Source of the DNA: Palsa-965 sp044448685
Lineage (GTDB): Bacteria; Bacteroidota; Bacteroidia; Palsa-965
NCBI GenBank assembly: GCA_044448685.1
Contig: JBIOHC010000004.1
Location: forward strand, 62,001 to 126,000
Reading direction: 5' to 3'
DNA: 64,000 nucleotides
Part shown: positions 8,828-17,921 of the stretch, piece after piece
How positions within the stretch are numbered: position 1 is the stretch's first letter
Layout: each line of letters opens with the position of its first letter
The notes under the pieces: model-generated
Seen by the model: only the letters and a program-made list of their open reading frames with translations
Databases searched by the model: none
Told to the model about the DNA's origin: nothing
Program-made: the position numbers and the translations under genes

Positions 8828-10312
8828 ATGAGCAAAACCCTTACCCTGGAAGAGATCCAGAATTTTAAAGGCAAGTATCCGAAGCAGATCTGGTACCTGT
8901 TCCTGTCTGAAATGTGGGAACGTTTTTCCTTCTATGGAATGAGGGGTATGCTGGTCGTATTTATGGTACAGCAACTTGCCATGACGGAGAAAGAAGCAAA
9001 TCTTCGCTACGGGGCCACCCAGGCATTTGTGTATGCCATGACATTTATAGGGGGGCTGTTTGCCGACAAAATTCTTGGTTTTCGTAAATCCATTTTTTGG
9101 GGTGGAAGTCTGATGGTCATCGGCAGCTTTATCCTTGCTACCGCGCCTGCCCAACTTTTTTATATCGGAATTAGTATCACCATAGTAGGTACCGGTTTTT
9201 TCAAACCCAATATCTCTACCATGGTAGGGCAATTATACAAAGAAGGTGACCCAAGAAGAGATGCCGGATTCTCTCTTTTTTATTCGGGAATAAATATCGG
9301 TGCTTTGATAGGTGGCATATTGTGTGTTTGGGTTGGAAAGGCTTATTCCTGGAATCTCGCCTTTTCATTTGCCGGAATCTTTATGGTTTTTGGGCTTTTT
9401 GTATTCACCTATACGCAAAAAACCCTGGCCAGTATCGGAATCTCACCGCTTTCTGATTTGCTCTCCAGGCAGAAGAAAAGAATCTATGAATGGGCAGTGT
9501 ATATTGGTTCACTCGCAACCATTCCACTCATCCTCATCCTGGTCAAAAATACCCGATATACAGACTTGTTTATGTATACGGTAGGCCCTCTGACATTCCT
9601 GTATATTCTTTGGGAGATGCGTCGCTTTTCCAGCTCAGAAAAGAGGAAACTCTGGGCCGCTCTTATCCTTATCTTTTTCTCAATTCCTTTTTGGGGTTTC
9701 TTTGAACAAAGCGGAGGATCGCTCAGTCTGTTTGCATTATACAACCTGCATGATAATCTGCTGGGAATGCATATTGATACCAATGCGGTGAATAACGGAG
9801 CTAATTCTGTATTTGTTATCATTTTCAGCCCCCTCATCGGTCTGATCTGGCTTTGGATGTATAAAAGAAAACTGGAACCCAATACCGTTGTCAAGTTCGG
9901 ACTGGGATTCCTCTTTCTGGCCCTGGCATTTTATGTTTTCTATACCTGCAGGTTCTTCGCCGACAGTAATGGTATTGCCTCCCTAAATGTATTTACAATA
10001 GCTTACCTGATTATTTCTATTGGAGAACTTTGTCTTTCTCCGATCGGTTTATCGGCAATGACCAAACTAACTCCTCAACCTCTTTGGGGAATTATGATGG
10101 GTGCCTGGTTCCTGGCCAGCGCATACGGTCAGTATGTGGCAGGTATCCTTGGAGCCGGCATGGCCACAGCAGATGATAAAGCCCCGCTCATGCAAAAACT
10201 TATTGCCTATACCGATGGCTATAAGCAGCTCGCTATCTATGCCCTTATTCTCGGCGTGGTTATGATTCTGATTGCACCCTTGGTACGGAAACTTATGCAG
10301 GAAGTAAAATAA
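8828..10312 (+). CDS. POT/PTR2-family oligopeptide transporter, second copy
   Basis: A 494-residue multi-pass inner-membrane protein with the POT signature EMWERFSFYGMRG near the N-terminus, GFFKPNISTMVG in the fourth-fifth helix region and LCLSPIGLSAMTKL near the C-terminus. It is a paralogue of the transporter at 6456 but about 100 residues shorter, lacking the long polar insert near the end, so the two may differ in peptide preference or regulation. It is separated from the MaoC gene by a REP-like palindrome and probably has its own promoter. Confidence 0.9.
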   Translation: MSKTLTLEEIQNFKGKYPKQIWYLFLSEMWERFSFYGMRGMLVVFMVQQLAMTEKEANLRYGATQAFVYAMTFIGGLFADKILGFRKSIFWGGSLMVIGSFILATAPAQLFYIGISITIVGTGFFKPNISTMVGQLYKEGDPRRDAGFSLFYSGINIGALIGGILCVWVGKAYSWNLAFSFAGIFMVFGLFVFTYTQKTLASIGISPLSDLLSRQKKRIYEWAVYIGSLATIPLILILVKNTRYTDLFMYTVGPLTFLYILWEMRRFSSSEKRKLWAALILIFFSIPFWGFFEQSGGSLSLFALYNLHDNLLGMHIDTNAVNNGANSVFVIIFSPLIGLIWLWMYKRKLEPNTVVKFGLGFLFLALAFYVFYTCRFFADSNGIASLNVFTIAYLIISIGELCLSPIGLSAMTKLTPQPLWGIMMGAWFLASAYGQYVAGILGAGMATADDKAPLMQKLIAYTDGYKQLAIYALILGVVMILIAPLVRKLMQEVK

Positions 10313-10407
10313 TGCTGAGTTATGATGGTGGTCATAAATACGGGCAGAACCTTTTTAAAGAAACCCCGTTAAAAGAGCAGGACCTCGCATTCTGATCTAT
10401 TTTTTGC

Positions 10408-10415
10408 TATTTTTG
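10408..10415 (+). promoter_or_regulatory. -7 promoter box TATTTTTG
   Basis: Matches the Bacteroidota -7 consensus TAnnTTTG, 19 bases before the ATG at 10435. No clear TTG -33 element at the usual distance. Confidence 0.45.
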
Positions 10416-10434
10416 CATACTCTAAGATCATCTT

Positions 10435-10839
10435 ATGAAAACTCTTATAGCCCCTATGGATCTGAAATCCAAGATCATAGAAATTCTGGAGGCGAGAAAT
10501 CTCAGCTATGATACCCTGGTTAATTACCTGGGTGTTACCCGCGATGAACTGGATCGTTCCTTTTCTGAAAACACCTTGGAAATCCGGACATTAGAGCTTA
10601 TATCCAAGGAGTTACGAATTCCCCTGTACAGCTTTTTCAGAGATCCTGATGCCAGTTTCCCCTATTATGGCAAGGAAGAACAATATTATAATACCCATAT
10701 CTGGGCACCCGGTGAAGTCAATATCAGGGTCGAAATGGATAAGCTCAAAAAAGAGATGGATAAAATGAAATTCGAACTTGCAAAAAAAGACCTCATCATC
10801 CAGACCCTGGAAGGGGAATTAAGAAATAAAATCAAATAA
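10435..10839 (+). CDS. HTH-like N-terminus plus C-terminal coiled coil, unknown role
   Basis: A 134-residue protein. Residues 8-65 look like a small helical DNA-binding bundle of the XRE/Cro type (LGVTRDELDRSF followed by RTLELISKELRIPLYSFF), and residues 95-134 form a charged coiled coil that would allow dimerisation. The organisation suggests a small transcriptional regulator. ATG at 10435 fits the promoter; an internal ATG at 10456 is possible. The next gene begins 21 bases later, so a shared transcript is likely. Confidence 0.55.
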   Translation: MKTLIAPMDLKSKIIEILEARNLSYDTLVNYLGVTRDELDRSFSENTLEIRTLELISKELRIPLYSFFRDPDASFPYYGKEEQYYNTHIWAPGEVNIRVEMDKLKKEMDKMKFELAKKDLIIQTLEGELRNKIK

Positions 10840-10860
10840 GCGTTCCCCGTTATTACTTCC

Positions 10861-11124
10861 ATGAAAAATAAACTTCGTCCCATTTCCCGGACTCTGCTCT
10901 GCACTTCATTTCTCTTTTACCTCACAGCTTGTAATACTACCCCTCCTAAAGAAAATCAGGTTAAAGTTCCGGAAGTAAAAGCAACAGCACCTGCTGTTTC
11001 TGACACAATACAGCTTAAAGCTTATGTATGCCCTATGGGACCTGAATGCGGACAAAGTGATACGGCCGGGAAGTGTCCGAGTTGCGGAATGGATATGAAA
11101 GCGAATCCTAAGATTAAGAAGTAA
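10861..11124 (+). CDS. Lipoprotein with heavy-metal-binding domain
   Basis: An 87-residue predicted lipoprotein: a type II signal peptide with lipobox LTAC (Cys24) is followed by a Pro/Val-rich linker. The C-terminal domain YVCPMGPECGQ...KCPSCGMDM resembles the heavy-metal-binding domain (Cys-Pro-Met motifs) found on copper exporters and their periplasmic partners. It would be anchored in the outer or inner membrane facing the periplasm, binding Cu or a similar ion. No copper ATPase or efflux gene is adjacent. Confidence 0.75.
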   Translation: MKNKLRPISRTLLCTSFLFYLTACNTTPPKENQVKVPEVKATAPAVSDTIQLKAYVCPMGPECGQSDTAGKCPSCGMDMKANPKIKK

Positions 11125-11127
11125 GCC

Positions 11128-12264
11128 TCAGCTAACTTTTACCGGAAAGAACATCTTCAATTTTTCCAACACAAAATCAATCTCCTCCTTTGTATTGTAT
11201 TTGCTGAAAGAGAATCGTATGGAAGGTCGCTCCATATCGGAACCTATTCCTCTCAGCACATGCGATCCCTGATTGCTGCCTGATGAGCAGGCACTTCCAC
11301 CCGATGCTGCAATACCATTGATATCCAGATTAAACAAGAGCATTTCTGCATTTTCAGTAGGTGGAAACTGAACATTCAAAACCGTATAAAGACAGTTTTC
11401 ATTACAGGCTCCATTGAATTTCACGCCCGGTATCTGAGCTTTCAGACTTGCTATCATATAATCTTTAAGTCCTTGAATATGCTCATGGTGGGCAGCCATA
11501 TCCCGGTTGGCAATTTCAAAAGCTTTGGCAAGCCCTATGATTCCATAGACATTCTCTGTTCCCCCTCTCATATTCCGTTCCTGAGCCCCTCCGTAAATAA
11601 AGGGTTTCACCTTGATATCACTGTTGATATACAGAAATCCTATCCCTTTAGGCCCGTGAAATTTATGAGCTGCACAAGTCAGAAAATGAACCTTGACATC
11701 TTTCAGATTCAGCTCATAATGCCCCATGGTCTGAACTGTATCGGAATGAAAAATAGCATTGTACTTCAAAGCCAGTTCTGATACTTTCTTAAGGGGAAGC
11801 AAATTTCCAATTTCATTATTGGCATGCATCAGGGAAATAAAAGTACGCTCATTGGTTTTCAGTAACTCTTCCAGATGACCGAGATCGATATGCCCTTCAG
11901 GAGTAAGGTTTACAAGGCTCAGCTTTATCTTCCCTTCCTTTTCCAGTGCCTCCAGGGTATGCAGTACGGCATGGTGTTCTATACGGCTGGTGATGGCATG
12001 GGTGATACCCAGATCAAAAATACTGCAATGTATCGCCTGATTATCCGCTTCTGTACCGCCGGAGGTGAAGAAAATTTCAGCCGGAGAACAGTTCAGCAGT
12101 TTGGCAACGGTTTTTCTGGCCCCTTCAATGGATGCGCGGGTCTGGCGACCGAATGAATGTATAGATGAAGGATTCCCAAAATGATTCTGCATAAATGGCA
12201 GCATGGTTTCCAGTACTTCCTTATCTAAAGGTGTGGTGGCAGCGTTGTCGAGGTATACTTTCAT
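11128..12264 (-). CDS. Cysteine desulfurase (IscS/NifS class)
   Basis: A 378-residue PLP enzyme that takes sulfur from L-cysteine for Fe-S clusters or tRNA thiolation. It shows YLDNAATTPLD at the N-terminus, TSGGTEADN for phosphate binding, the PLP Lys in AAHKFHGPKG and the catalytic Cys loop in SGGSACSSGS. ATG at 12264 is chosen over an upstream TTG because it begins directly with MKVYLDNAATT and lies 5 bases from a TATCTTTG box. No iscU or sufE is adjacent. It ends 3 bases from the convergent lipoprotein gene. Confidence 0.9.
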   Translation of the reverse strand: MKVYLDNAATTPLDKEVLETMLPFMQNHFGNPSSIHSFGRQTRASIEGARKTVAKLLNCSPAEIFFTSGGTEADNQAIHCSIFDLGITHAITSRIEHHAVLHTLEALEKEGKIKLSLVNLTPEGHIDLGHLEELLKTNERTFISLMHANNEIGNLLPLKKVSELALKYNAIFHSDTVQTMGHYELNLKDVKVHFLTCAAHKFHGPKGIGFLYINSDIKVKPFIYGGAQERNMRGGTENVYGIIGLAKAFEIANRDMAAHHEHIQGLKDYMIASLKAQIPGVKFNGACNENCLYTVLNVQFPPTENAEMLLFNLDINGIAASGGSACSSGSNQGSHVLRGIGSDMERPSIRFSFSKYNTKEEIDFVLEKLKMFFPVKVS

Positions 12265-12268
12265 GGCG

Positions 12269-12276
12269 CAAAGATA
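12269..12276 (-). promoter_or_regulatory. -7 promoter box TATCTTTG, nearly touching the start codon
   Basis: Exact TAnnTTTG match on the minus strand with only 4 bases before the ATG at 12264. Transcription would start at or beside the ATG, implying a leaderless mRNA. Confidence 0.5.
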
Positions 12277-12316
12277 GGGCTTTTTGCGGGCAGAACAGTC
12301 TGAAAACAACCCATTC

Positions 12317-13729
12317 TTAGGCTTCGATCTGCTGCATTTTGATCAGCTCACGTATATCGAGCATGATTTTTTTAGCCAGGTTATCGGCCGTAGTGGCCGA
12401 TTCACTTTCTGAATAAATCCGAATGATTGGTTCTGTATTGGAACGGCGCAGGTGCACCCACTCTTTATCGAACTCTATCTTCACCCCATCGACTGTGTTG
12501 ATAGGCTGTTTCTTGTATTTTTTTTGTATTCCTTCCAGGATCTTGTCCACACTGATATCAGGAGTCAGCTCGATCTTGTTCTTGGAGGTATGATAGTCGG
12601 GATAGGCCGAACGCAGCATGGAAACAGTGTTTCCGAATTTAACCAGATGAGTAAGGAACAAGGCAATACCGACCAGTGCATCGCGTCCATAATGAAGTTC
12701 GGGATAGATAACCCCTCCATTTCCTTCGCCACCTATAACAGCCTTGGTTTCCTTCATAAGGCTTACTACATTGACCTCACCTACAGCTGATGCACTATAG
12801 GTTCCACCGGCTTTTTCCGTTATATCTCTCAGGGCCCTGGTAGAAGAAAGATTAGACACCGTATTCCCTTTTTTGGAGTTCTTCAGAATATAATCCGAAA
12901 CAGCTACAAGGGTGTATTCTTCCCCGAACATCTCCCCGTCTTCACATACAAGAGCCAGACGGTCCACATCCGGGTCAACAGCAATACCAAGATCGGATTT
13001 GGTCTTGATAACAGCCTTACTCAGATCCCTGAGGTTTTCCGGCAATGGTTCAGGATTATGCTGGAAATCACCGTCAGGTTCACAGTTAACTTTGGTTATT
13101 GACTCCACTCCAAGTTCTTTTAATAACATGGGTACGGCAATCCCTCCGGATGAGTTAACGGCATCGACTACTATTTTAAACTTTCTGGCCTTTATCGCAG
13201 CAACATCCACCAATGGAAGCGCTAATATCATTTTGATATGTTTCTCCAGGTAATCATTCTTTTCTGTTACCTGACCCAGTTTATTCACGTCTGCAAACTG
13301 ATAGCTTTCCTCTTCTGCAAATTTCAATACATATTCCCCGTCTTTTTCAGATATAAATTCTCCCCGCTCATTGAGCAGCTTGAGGGCATTCCACTGTTTA
13401 GGGTTATGGCTGGCGGTAATGATAATACCTCCATGGGCTTTTTCTTCAGGCACGGCAATCTCAACAGTTGGAGTGGTAGAGAGTCCGATATGGATTACAT
13501 CTATTCCCAGGCCCGTTAAAGTGCCTATAACCAGCTGACTGACCATAGGTCCGGAAATACGGGCATCCCTCCCTACAACAATCTTTATCTTTTTGACTTG
13601 TTTATTATTGTTGATGATCCAGGTGCCATAGGCAGCGGCGAATTTCACAATGTCCACAGGACTAAGGCCTTCGCCGGGTTTACCTCCAATTGTACCTCGA
13701 ATGCCGGAAATGGATTTGATAAGGGTCAC
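12317..13729 (-). CDS. glmM: Phosphoglucosamine mutase / phosphohexomutase
   Basis: A 470-residue alpha-D-phosphohexomutase. The phosphoserine loop TASHNP (about residue 105), the metal loop DPDVDRLAL, the sugar-binding loop GGEGNGG and the phosphate-binding loop RRSNTEP are all intact and in order. In Bacteroidota, enzymes of this type make glucosamine-1-phosphate for UDP-GlcNAc; a phosphomannomutase role cannot be excluded from sequence. The start is GTG at 13729, preceded by a TATCTTTG box 26 bases upstream. It lies 52 bases before the cysteine desulfurase gene on the same strand. Confidence 0.88.
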   Translation of the reverse strand: MTLIKSISGIRGTIGGKPGEGLSPVDIVKFAAAYGTWIINNNKQVKKIKIVVGRDARISGPMVSQLVIGTLTGLGIDVIHIGLSTTPTVEIAVPEEKAHGGIIITASHNPKQWNALKLLNERGEFISEKDGEYVLKFAEEESYQFADVNKLGQVTEKNDYLEKHIKMILALPLVDVAAIKARKFKIVVDAVNSSGGIAVPMLLKELGVESITKVNCEPDGDFQHNPEPLPENLRDLSKAVIKTKSDLGIAVDPDVDRLALVCEDGEMFGEEYTLVAVSDYILKNSKKGNTVSNLSSTRALRDITEKAGGTYSASAVGEVNVVSLMKETKAVIGGEGNGGVIYPELHYGRDALVGIALFLTHLVKFGNTVSMLRSAYPDYHTSKNKIELTPDISVDKILEGIQKKYKKQPINTVDGVKIEFDKEWVHLRRSNTEPIIRIYSESESATTADNLAKKIMLDIRELIKMQQIEA

Positions 13730-13755
13730 AGGGTGTATTTTGATTTACAAGCTTG

Positions 13756-13763
13756 CAAAGATA
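13756..13763 (-). promoter_or_regulatory. -7 promoter box TATCTTTG for glmM
   Basis: Minus-strand match to TAnnTTTG, 26 bases upstream of the glmM GTG start, inside the divergent region 13730-13915. Confidence 0.5.
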
Positions 13764-13875
13764 CTTTTTTGCATAAAAAAGGCGTTATGAATGCACCCCG
13801 ACTTATCCACATGATTAAAGTTAATATTTTGCTTAGATTCCCTTCACTTTGCCCAAGGGAAGGGGTAAAATTTCG

Positions 13876-13883
13876 TATTTTTG
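13876..13883 (+). promoter_or_regulatory. -7 promoter box TATTTTTG for the TPR gene
   Basis: Plus-strand match to TAnnTTTG, 32 bases upstream of the ATG at 13916. Confidence 0.45.
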
Positions 13884-13915
13884 TTTATTGATATACCCAT
13901 ATAACCCGAGCACGC

Positions 13916-15304
13916 ATGAGCCAGGAAAACATGGAACAAAATATACTGGTGGCAAGGTTCGAGGAGATGCTCAGAAAAAAGGCGGAATATTTTTTCCATT
14001 CCGATGAATTTGAGTCTGTCATTGATTTCTACATTGATAATAATCAGCTTGTTACAGCTAACCAGGTAAGCGAATACGCAATCCGCCAACACCCTTTTTC
14101 AGTAATCTTTCCTATTCGTAAAGCTCAGTTGCTCTCTGCCCTGAATGAAACCCAGGCTGCTCTTGAACAATTGCTGGAAGCAGAAAAGCTGGAACCTTCC
14201 AATCCGGAATTATTCATGACACGGGGTGGAGTTTACAGTCAGATGGGACTTTCAGACAAAGCTATCTTTCACTTTAAAAAAGCGCTTGAATTCAGTGAAG
14301 AGAGGGATCAGATTTTTCTGAATATAGCTTATGAATATGAGAATGTGGGGAAATATTCGGATGCAATCTTCTTCCTGAAGAAGGCCCTGGCTGAAAATTC
14401 AGACTGTGAATCAGCAATCTATGAACTTGCATTCTGTTTTGAATTAAACGGACAGCATCAGGAAAGCGCTGATTTCTTCCTTCACTTTATAGACCTCAAT
14501 CCCTATGCTTATGCAGCCTGGTTTAACCTGGGTGTAGCCTATAACCGCCTGGGATTGTTCGAAAAAGCCATTGAAGCTTATGACTATTGTATAGTCATTA
14601 AGGAAGATTTTGCATCTGCCCATTTCAACAAAGCTAATTCCCTGGCTAACCTCGAAAAGCTGGACGAAGCTATTGAAACCTATAAGGCTACTTTTCAATA
14701 TGAAGAGCCCGATGCAACCACATTTTATTATCTGGGCGAATGTTATGAGAAGAAGGAAGACTTTGATTCTGCTCTGCTATATTACAATAAAGCTGTAAAA
14801 CTGGATGCTCAGCTTGCAGATGCCTGGATGGGTATGGGGGTTGTACTTGAAATGCAGAACCGGCTGATAGAGGCGATACATTATGTTAAAAAAGCCCTGG
14901 AGCTTGAACCGGGAAATGCAGAGTATCTCTATATTTTCGGAGATGTACAGCATAAGCTTGGTTTTCAGGAAGAAGCAACTCAGGCTTATGAAAAGGTAAA
15001 AGAACTGGCTCCCGAAAAAACGGAGATCTGGCTGGATTACTCCAACCTGCTTTTTGAATTGCAACGCAATGAAGAAGCACTGGAACTGCTGGCCGAAGGA
15101 ATAAAATACCATCCTTCAAATGCAGAACTTCACTACCGTATGTCGGCCTACCTCCTTGAAATAGGAGAGAAACAGGAAGCCATGAATTTTTTACAGAATG
15201 CTCTGCTTCTGGATTATGAGAAGCATAAAGATTTGTTTGAATACCTTCCCCAACTGAAAGATAATATCTCGGTCGTCGATCTGATCGAGTCATACCGTAA
15301 ATAG
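13916..15304 (+). CDS. Tetratricopeptide repeat protein
   Basis: A 462-residue soluble protein without a signal peptide, made almost wholly of about 11-12 TPR units (34-residue helix pairs) from about residue 55 onward. Recurrent TPR positions are seen, for example AWFNLGVAYNRLGLFEKAIE and YYLGECYEKKEDFDSALLYY. TPR arrays act as protein-protein scaffolds in the cytosol; the partner is not known. It is followed after 5 bases by the ComA-like gene, so these two genes are probably cotranscribed. Confidence 0.85.
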   Translation: MSQENMEQNILVARFEEMLRKKAEYFFHSDEFESVIDFYIDNNQLVTANQVSEYAIRQHPFSVIFPIRKAQLLSALNETQAALEQLLEAEKLEPSNPELFMTRGGVYSQMGLSDKAIFHFKKALEFSEERDQIFLNIAYEYENVGKYSDAIFFLKKALAENSDCESAIYELAFCFELNGQHQESADFFLHFIDLNPYAYAAWFNLGVAYNRLGLFEKAIEAYDYCIVIKEDFASAHFNKANSLANLEKLDEAIETYKATFQYEEPDATTFYYLGECYEKKEDFDSALLYYNKAVKLDAQLADAWMGMGVVLEMQNRLIEAIHYVKKALELEPGNAEYLYIFGDVQHKLGFQEEATQAYEKVKELAPEKTEIWLDYSNLLFELQRNEEALELLAEGIKYHPSNAELHYRMSAYLLEIGEKQEAMNFLQNALLLDYEKHKDLFEYLPQLKDNISVVDLIESYRK

Positions 15305-15309
15305 AATTT

Positions 15310-16089
15310 ATGAACTTTCAATTACCGCATGTTCCCTCCCGGCCTTCCCGGCCACGAAAGAATGGTGTTACAATGGTGATGGATAAAGGGATGGGGATCC
15401 GCCAGGCTGAAAATTTTATTGAAGCATCGGCCGACTATGTCGATCTTGTAAAGCTGGGATTCGGCACTTCCATTATTACCAGGAATCTGGAACAAAAAAT
15501 AAAACTCTACCAGCAGGCCGGGTTTCGGGTATATCTGGGTGGGACTTTGTTTGAAGCTTTTATCATCCGGGATATGTTTGAGGACTATCAGCGCCTGTGC
15601 GACAAGCTTCATCTGGATACAGCCGAAGTGTCGGACGGGTCTATTGTCATGAATCACGATAAAAAATGTGAATATATCCGTACCCTCTCTAAAAACATGA
15701 CCGTATTGTCAGAAGTGGGATCCAAAGAGGAAGGTATTATTATTCATCCGGCCAAATGGACATCCATGATGAACAAAGAGCTGGAAGCAGGCTCCTGGAA
15801 AGTTATTGCCGAAGCAAGGGAAAGCGGCACCGTAGGTATCTACCGGCCCAACGGACATGCTCATACCTTGCTCATCAATAAAATTTTGGCCAAGGTTAAG
15901 CAGGAAGATATACTCTGGGAAGCACCCCAGAAATCACAACAGGTTTGGTTCATCAAACTCCTCGGTTATAATGCCAATCTGGGCAATATAGCACCTGATG
16001 ATGTGATACCCCTTGAAACACTCCGGCTTGGGCTGCGCGGGGATACTTTTTTCACACACCTCCCCGAATCTGTTACGAAAAGTGTATAA
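15310..16089 (+). CDS. comA: ComA-family phosphosulfolactate synthase
   Basis: A 259-residue TIM-barrel protein of the ComA family (PF02679). Recognisable parts are VTMVMDKGMG near residue 20, DLVKLGFGTS, YLGGTLFE, EVSDGSI and LSEVGSKEEG. The archaeal enzyme adds sulfite to phosphoenolpyruvate to give (R)-phosphosulfolactate in coenzyme M synthesis. Coenzyme M is not expected here, so in Bacteroidota the product may serve sulfonolipid or sulfolactate metabolism; that is inference. It lies 5 bases after the TPR gene and 54 before a rhodanese gene. Confidence 0.85.
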   Translation: MNFQLPHVPSRPSRPRKNGVTMVMDKGMGIRQAENFIEASADYVDLVKLGFGTSIITRNLEQKIKLYQQAGFRVYLGGTLFEAFIIRDMFEDYQRLCDKLHLDTAEVSDGSIVMNHDKKCEYIRTLSKNMTVLSEVGSKEEGIIIHPAKWTSMMNKELEAGSWKVIAEARESGTVGIYRPNGHAHTLLINKILAKVKQEDILWEAPQKSQQVWFIKLLGYNANLGNIAPDDVIPLETLRLGLRGDTFFTHLPESVTKSV

Positions 16090-16143
16090 CATTCTCGTCA
16101 GGCATTTTTTTGTATTTTTACTTCCGTATTCAAAATCCCGAAC

Positions 16144-16461
16144 ATGAAAGAAATTACTGTCAAAGAATTAAAAAAAATGTTCGACAGCAAGGAAGATTTC
16201 CAGCTGATTGATATACGGGAAGATTATGAAGTGGAAATCGCAACCCTTGGCGGTGAGCATATTCCTATGGCTGATGTCATGAGCCAGACGGATCGTATTT
16301 CTAAAGATAAAAAAGTAGTCATGCATTGCCGGAGCGGAAAGCGCTCTGCCGCTGTCATACAGGCTTTGGAGACTCAGCATGGTTTTACCAATCTGTATAA
16401 CCTCCAGGGTGGTATTCTGGCTTATGCCGATCAGGTGGACAGTGGATTAACAAAATACTAG
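16144..16461 (+). CDS. Single-domain rhodanese-like sulfurtransferase
   Basis: A 105-residue cytosolic rhodanese domain. The active-site loop HCRSGKRS has Cys62 in the CRxGxR form, which is expected to carry a persulfide. It starts with the usual LIDIREDYEVE strand-turn. Its likely role is to move sulfane sulfur from a donor to an acceptor. The stop TAG is directly followed by the ATG of the DedA gene, so the two are translationally coupled. Its position after the ComA-like gene hints at sulfur metabolism, but no direct link is shown. Confidence 0.85.
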   Translation: MKEITVKELKKMFDSKEDFQLIDIREDYEVEIATLGGEHIPMADVMSQTDRISKDKKVVMHCRSGKRSAAVIQALETQHGFTNLYNLQGGILAYADQVDSGLTKY

Positions 16462-17091
16462 ATGATCGATCTTTTCCGGCACATTTTTCATCTGGATTTC
16501 GACTGGCTTTTTTCTACCTACGGAACCACTATTTACATCATTCTTTTCCTGGTAATTTTTATCGAAACAGGGCTTGTCATTATGCCTTTCCTGCCGGGTG
16601 ACTCCCTTTTATTTACGGCAGGATTATTCGCCCACAAAGGGAATTTGGATATTACAACCCTTATCGGGCTTCTGTTCCTGGCAGCTATATTGGGAGATAA
16701 CCTGAATTATGCCATTGGTAAAAATATAGGACTGCGTGTTTTACACCTGAAAATAAGGGGCAAAAACCTGGTGAAACAGGAATACCTCGATCGCACCCAT
16801 GCCTTTTATGAAAAGCATGGGCCAAAAACCATTATCATGGCCCGCTTTGTTCCCATTGTCCGCACCTTTGCTCCTTTTGTAGCAGGTATTGCCGAAATGA
16901 AATACCGTACATTCCTGCTGTTTGACCTTTTCGGAGGCTTTGTGTGGATTACGAGCCTGACCATTGCTGGTTATTTCCTCGGACAATTCGAATGGATCAG
17001 CAAACATATAGAACTGGTCGCTATTGGAATTATCTTCCTTTCCATATTGCCCATGCTCCTGAGTATTTTCAGGGCTAAGAAAACTAATTGA
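16462..17091 (+). CDS. DedA-family inner-membrane protein
   Basis: A 209-residue membrane protein with about five hydrophobic segments. The family signature (VMPFLPGDSLLFTAG, followed by FYEKHGPKTIIMARFVPIVRTFAPFVAG) is well preserved, including the conserved Arg residues. DedA proteins act as flippases for undecaprenyl phosphate or phospholipids and support envelope integrity. The start follows the rhodanese stop with no gap and its stop overlaps the aroE ATG (TGATG). Confidence 0.88.
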   Translation: MIDLFRHIFHLDFDWLFSTYGTTIYIILFLVIFIETGLVIMPFLPGDSLLFTAGLFAHKGNLDITTLIGLLFLAAILGDNLNYAIGKNIGLRVLHLKIRGKNLVKQEYLDRTHAFYEKHGPKTIIMARFVPIVRTFAPFVAGIAEMKYRTFLLFDLFGGFVWITSLTIAGYFLGQFEWISKHIELVAIGIIFLSILPMLLSIFRAKKTN

Positions 17092-17900
17092 TGCGTCGCT
17101 TCGGTCTCATAGGCTATCCCCTCTCCCACTCCTTTTCCAAAAAGTATTTTACGGATAAATTTGAAACCGCAGGTCTCAAAGATTGCGTTTATGAATTATA
17201 CCCATTGACGGATATCACCGGATTAAAAACCCTTCTGAATACTGCTCCTGAACTTCGAGGACTGAATGTCACCATCCCATACAAAGAAATCGTCATCCCC
17301 TATCTGGATAAACTTGATGAAACGGCAAGGATTGTAGGTGCTGTGAATACAATACGAATTCACGATAAGGGAACAGAACGTATCCTGGAAGGATTCAATA
17401 CCGATGTATACGGTTTCAGGCAAAGCATTAAGCCCTTTTTGGAATCACATCATGAAAGGGCACTGGTATTGGGTACAGGCGGGGCTTCGAAGGCCGTTGC
17501 ATATGTACTGAAACAAATAGGAGTGGACGTTTATTTTGTGACCAGAAACAAAGAGGCAGCCTTCGCTGAAGCTTCGACTGTCAAGGCAGGAGGCAATAGC
17601 AAGGAAAAAATGTTTACCTATTCAGAGTTGAATGAACATATCATAAAGCATTTTCCACTTATCATTAATACAACACCCTTGGGTACCTACCCGAATGTGA
17701 ATGATGCCCCGGATATACCTTATTCCTTTCTTACCCCCCAGCATTTTCTGTACGACCTGACCTATAACCCTTCAGAAACAAAGTTGATGGCTGAAGGCAA
17801 AGCCAGAGGAGCGCAAGTACTCAATGGGCTTAGTATGCTCCAGCAGCAGGCTGAGAAAGCCTGGGAAATCTGGAATACGGATTTAGGAATTGGGATTTAG
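17091..17900 (+). CDS. aroE: Shikimate dehydrogenase
   Basis: A 269-residue enzyme that reduces 3-dehydroshikimate with NADPH. The shikimate-binding Ser pair in YPLSHSFS, catalytic Lys in NVTIPYKE, Asp in GFNTDVYGF and the NADP loop LGTGGASKAV are all present. ATG at 17091 overlaps the DedA stop by one base; a TTG one codon upstream is unlikely. The last residues (DLGIGI and the TAG stop) are encoded by a GATTTAGGA repeat, so the natural C-terminus may have been altered by repeat expansion. Confidence 0.92.
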   Translation: MRRFGLIGYPLSHSFSKKYFTDKFETAGLKDCVYELYPLTDITGLKTLLNTAPELRGLNVTIPYKEIVIPYLDKLDETARIVGAVNTIRIHDKGTERILEGFNTDVYGFRQSIKPFLESHHERALVLGTGGASKAVAYVLKQIGVDVYFVTRNKEAAFAEASTVKAGGNSKEKMFTYSELNEHIIKHFPLIINTTPLGTYPNVNDAPDIPYSFLTPQHFLYDLTYNPSETKLMAEGKARGAQVLNGLSMLQQQAEKAWEIWNTDLGIGI

Positions 17901-17906
17901 GATTTT
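17880..17906. repeat. Dispersed GATTTA-type repeat, copy 2
   Basis: GATTTAGGAATT followed by GGGATTTAGGATTTT, overlapping the last codons and stop of aroE and reaching to 15 bases before uvrB. Confidence 0.55.
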
Positions 17907-17921
17907 GTACCTTAGCGCATC

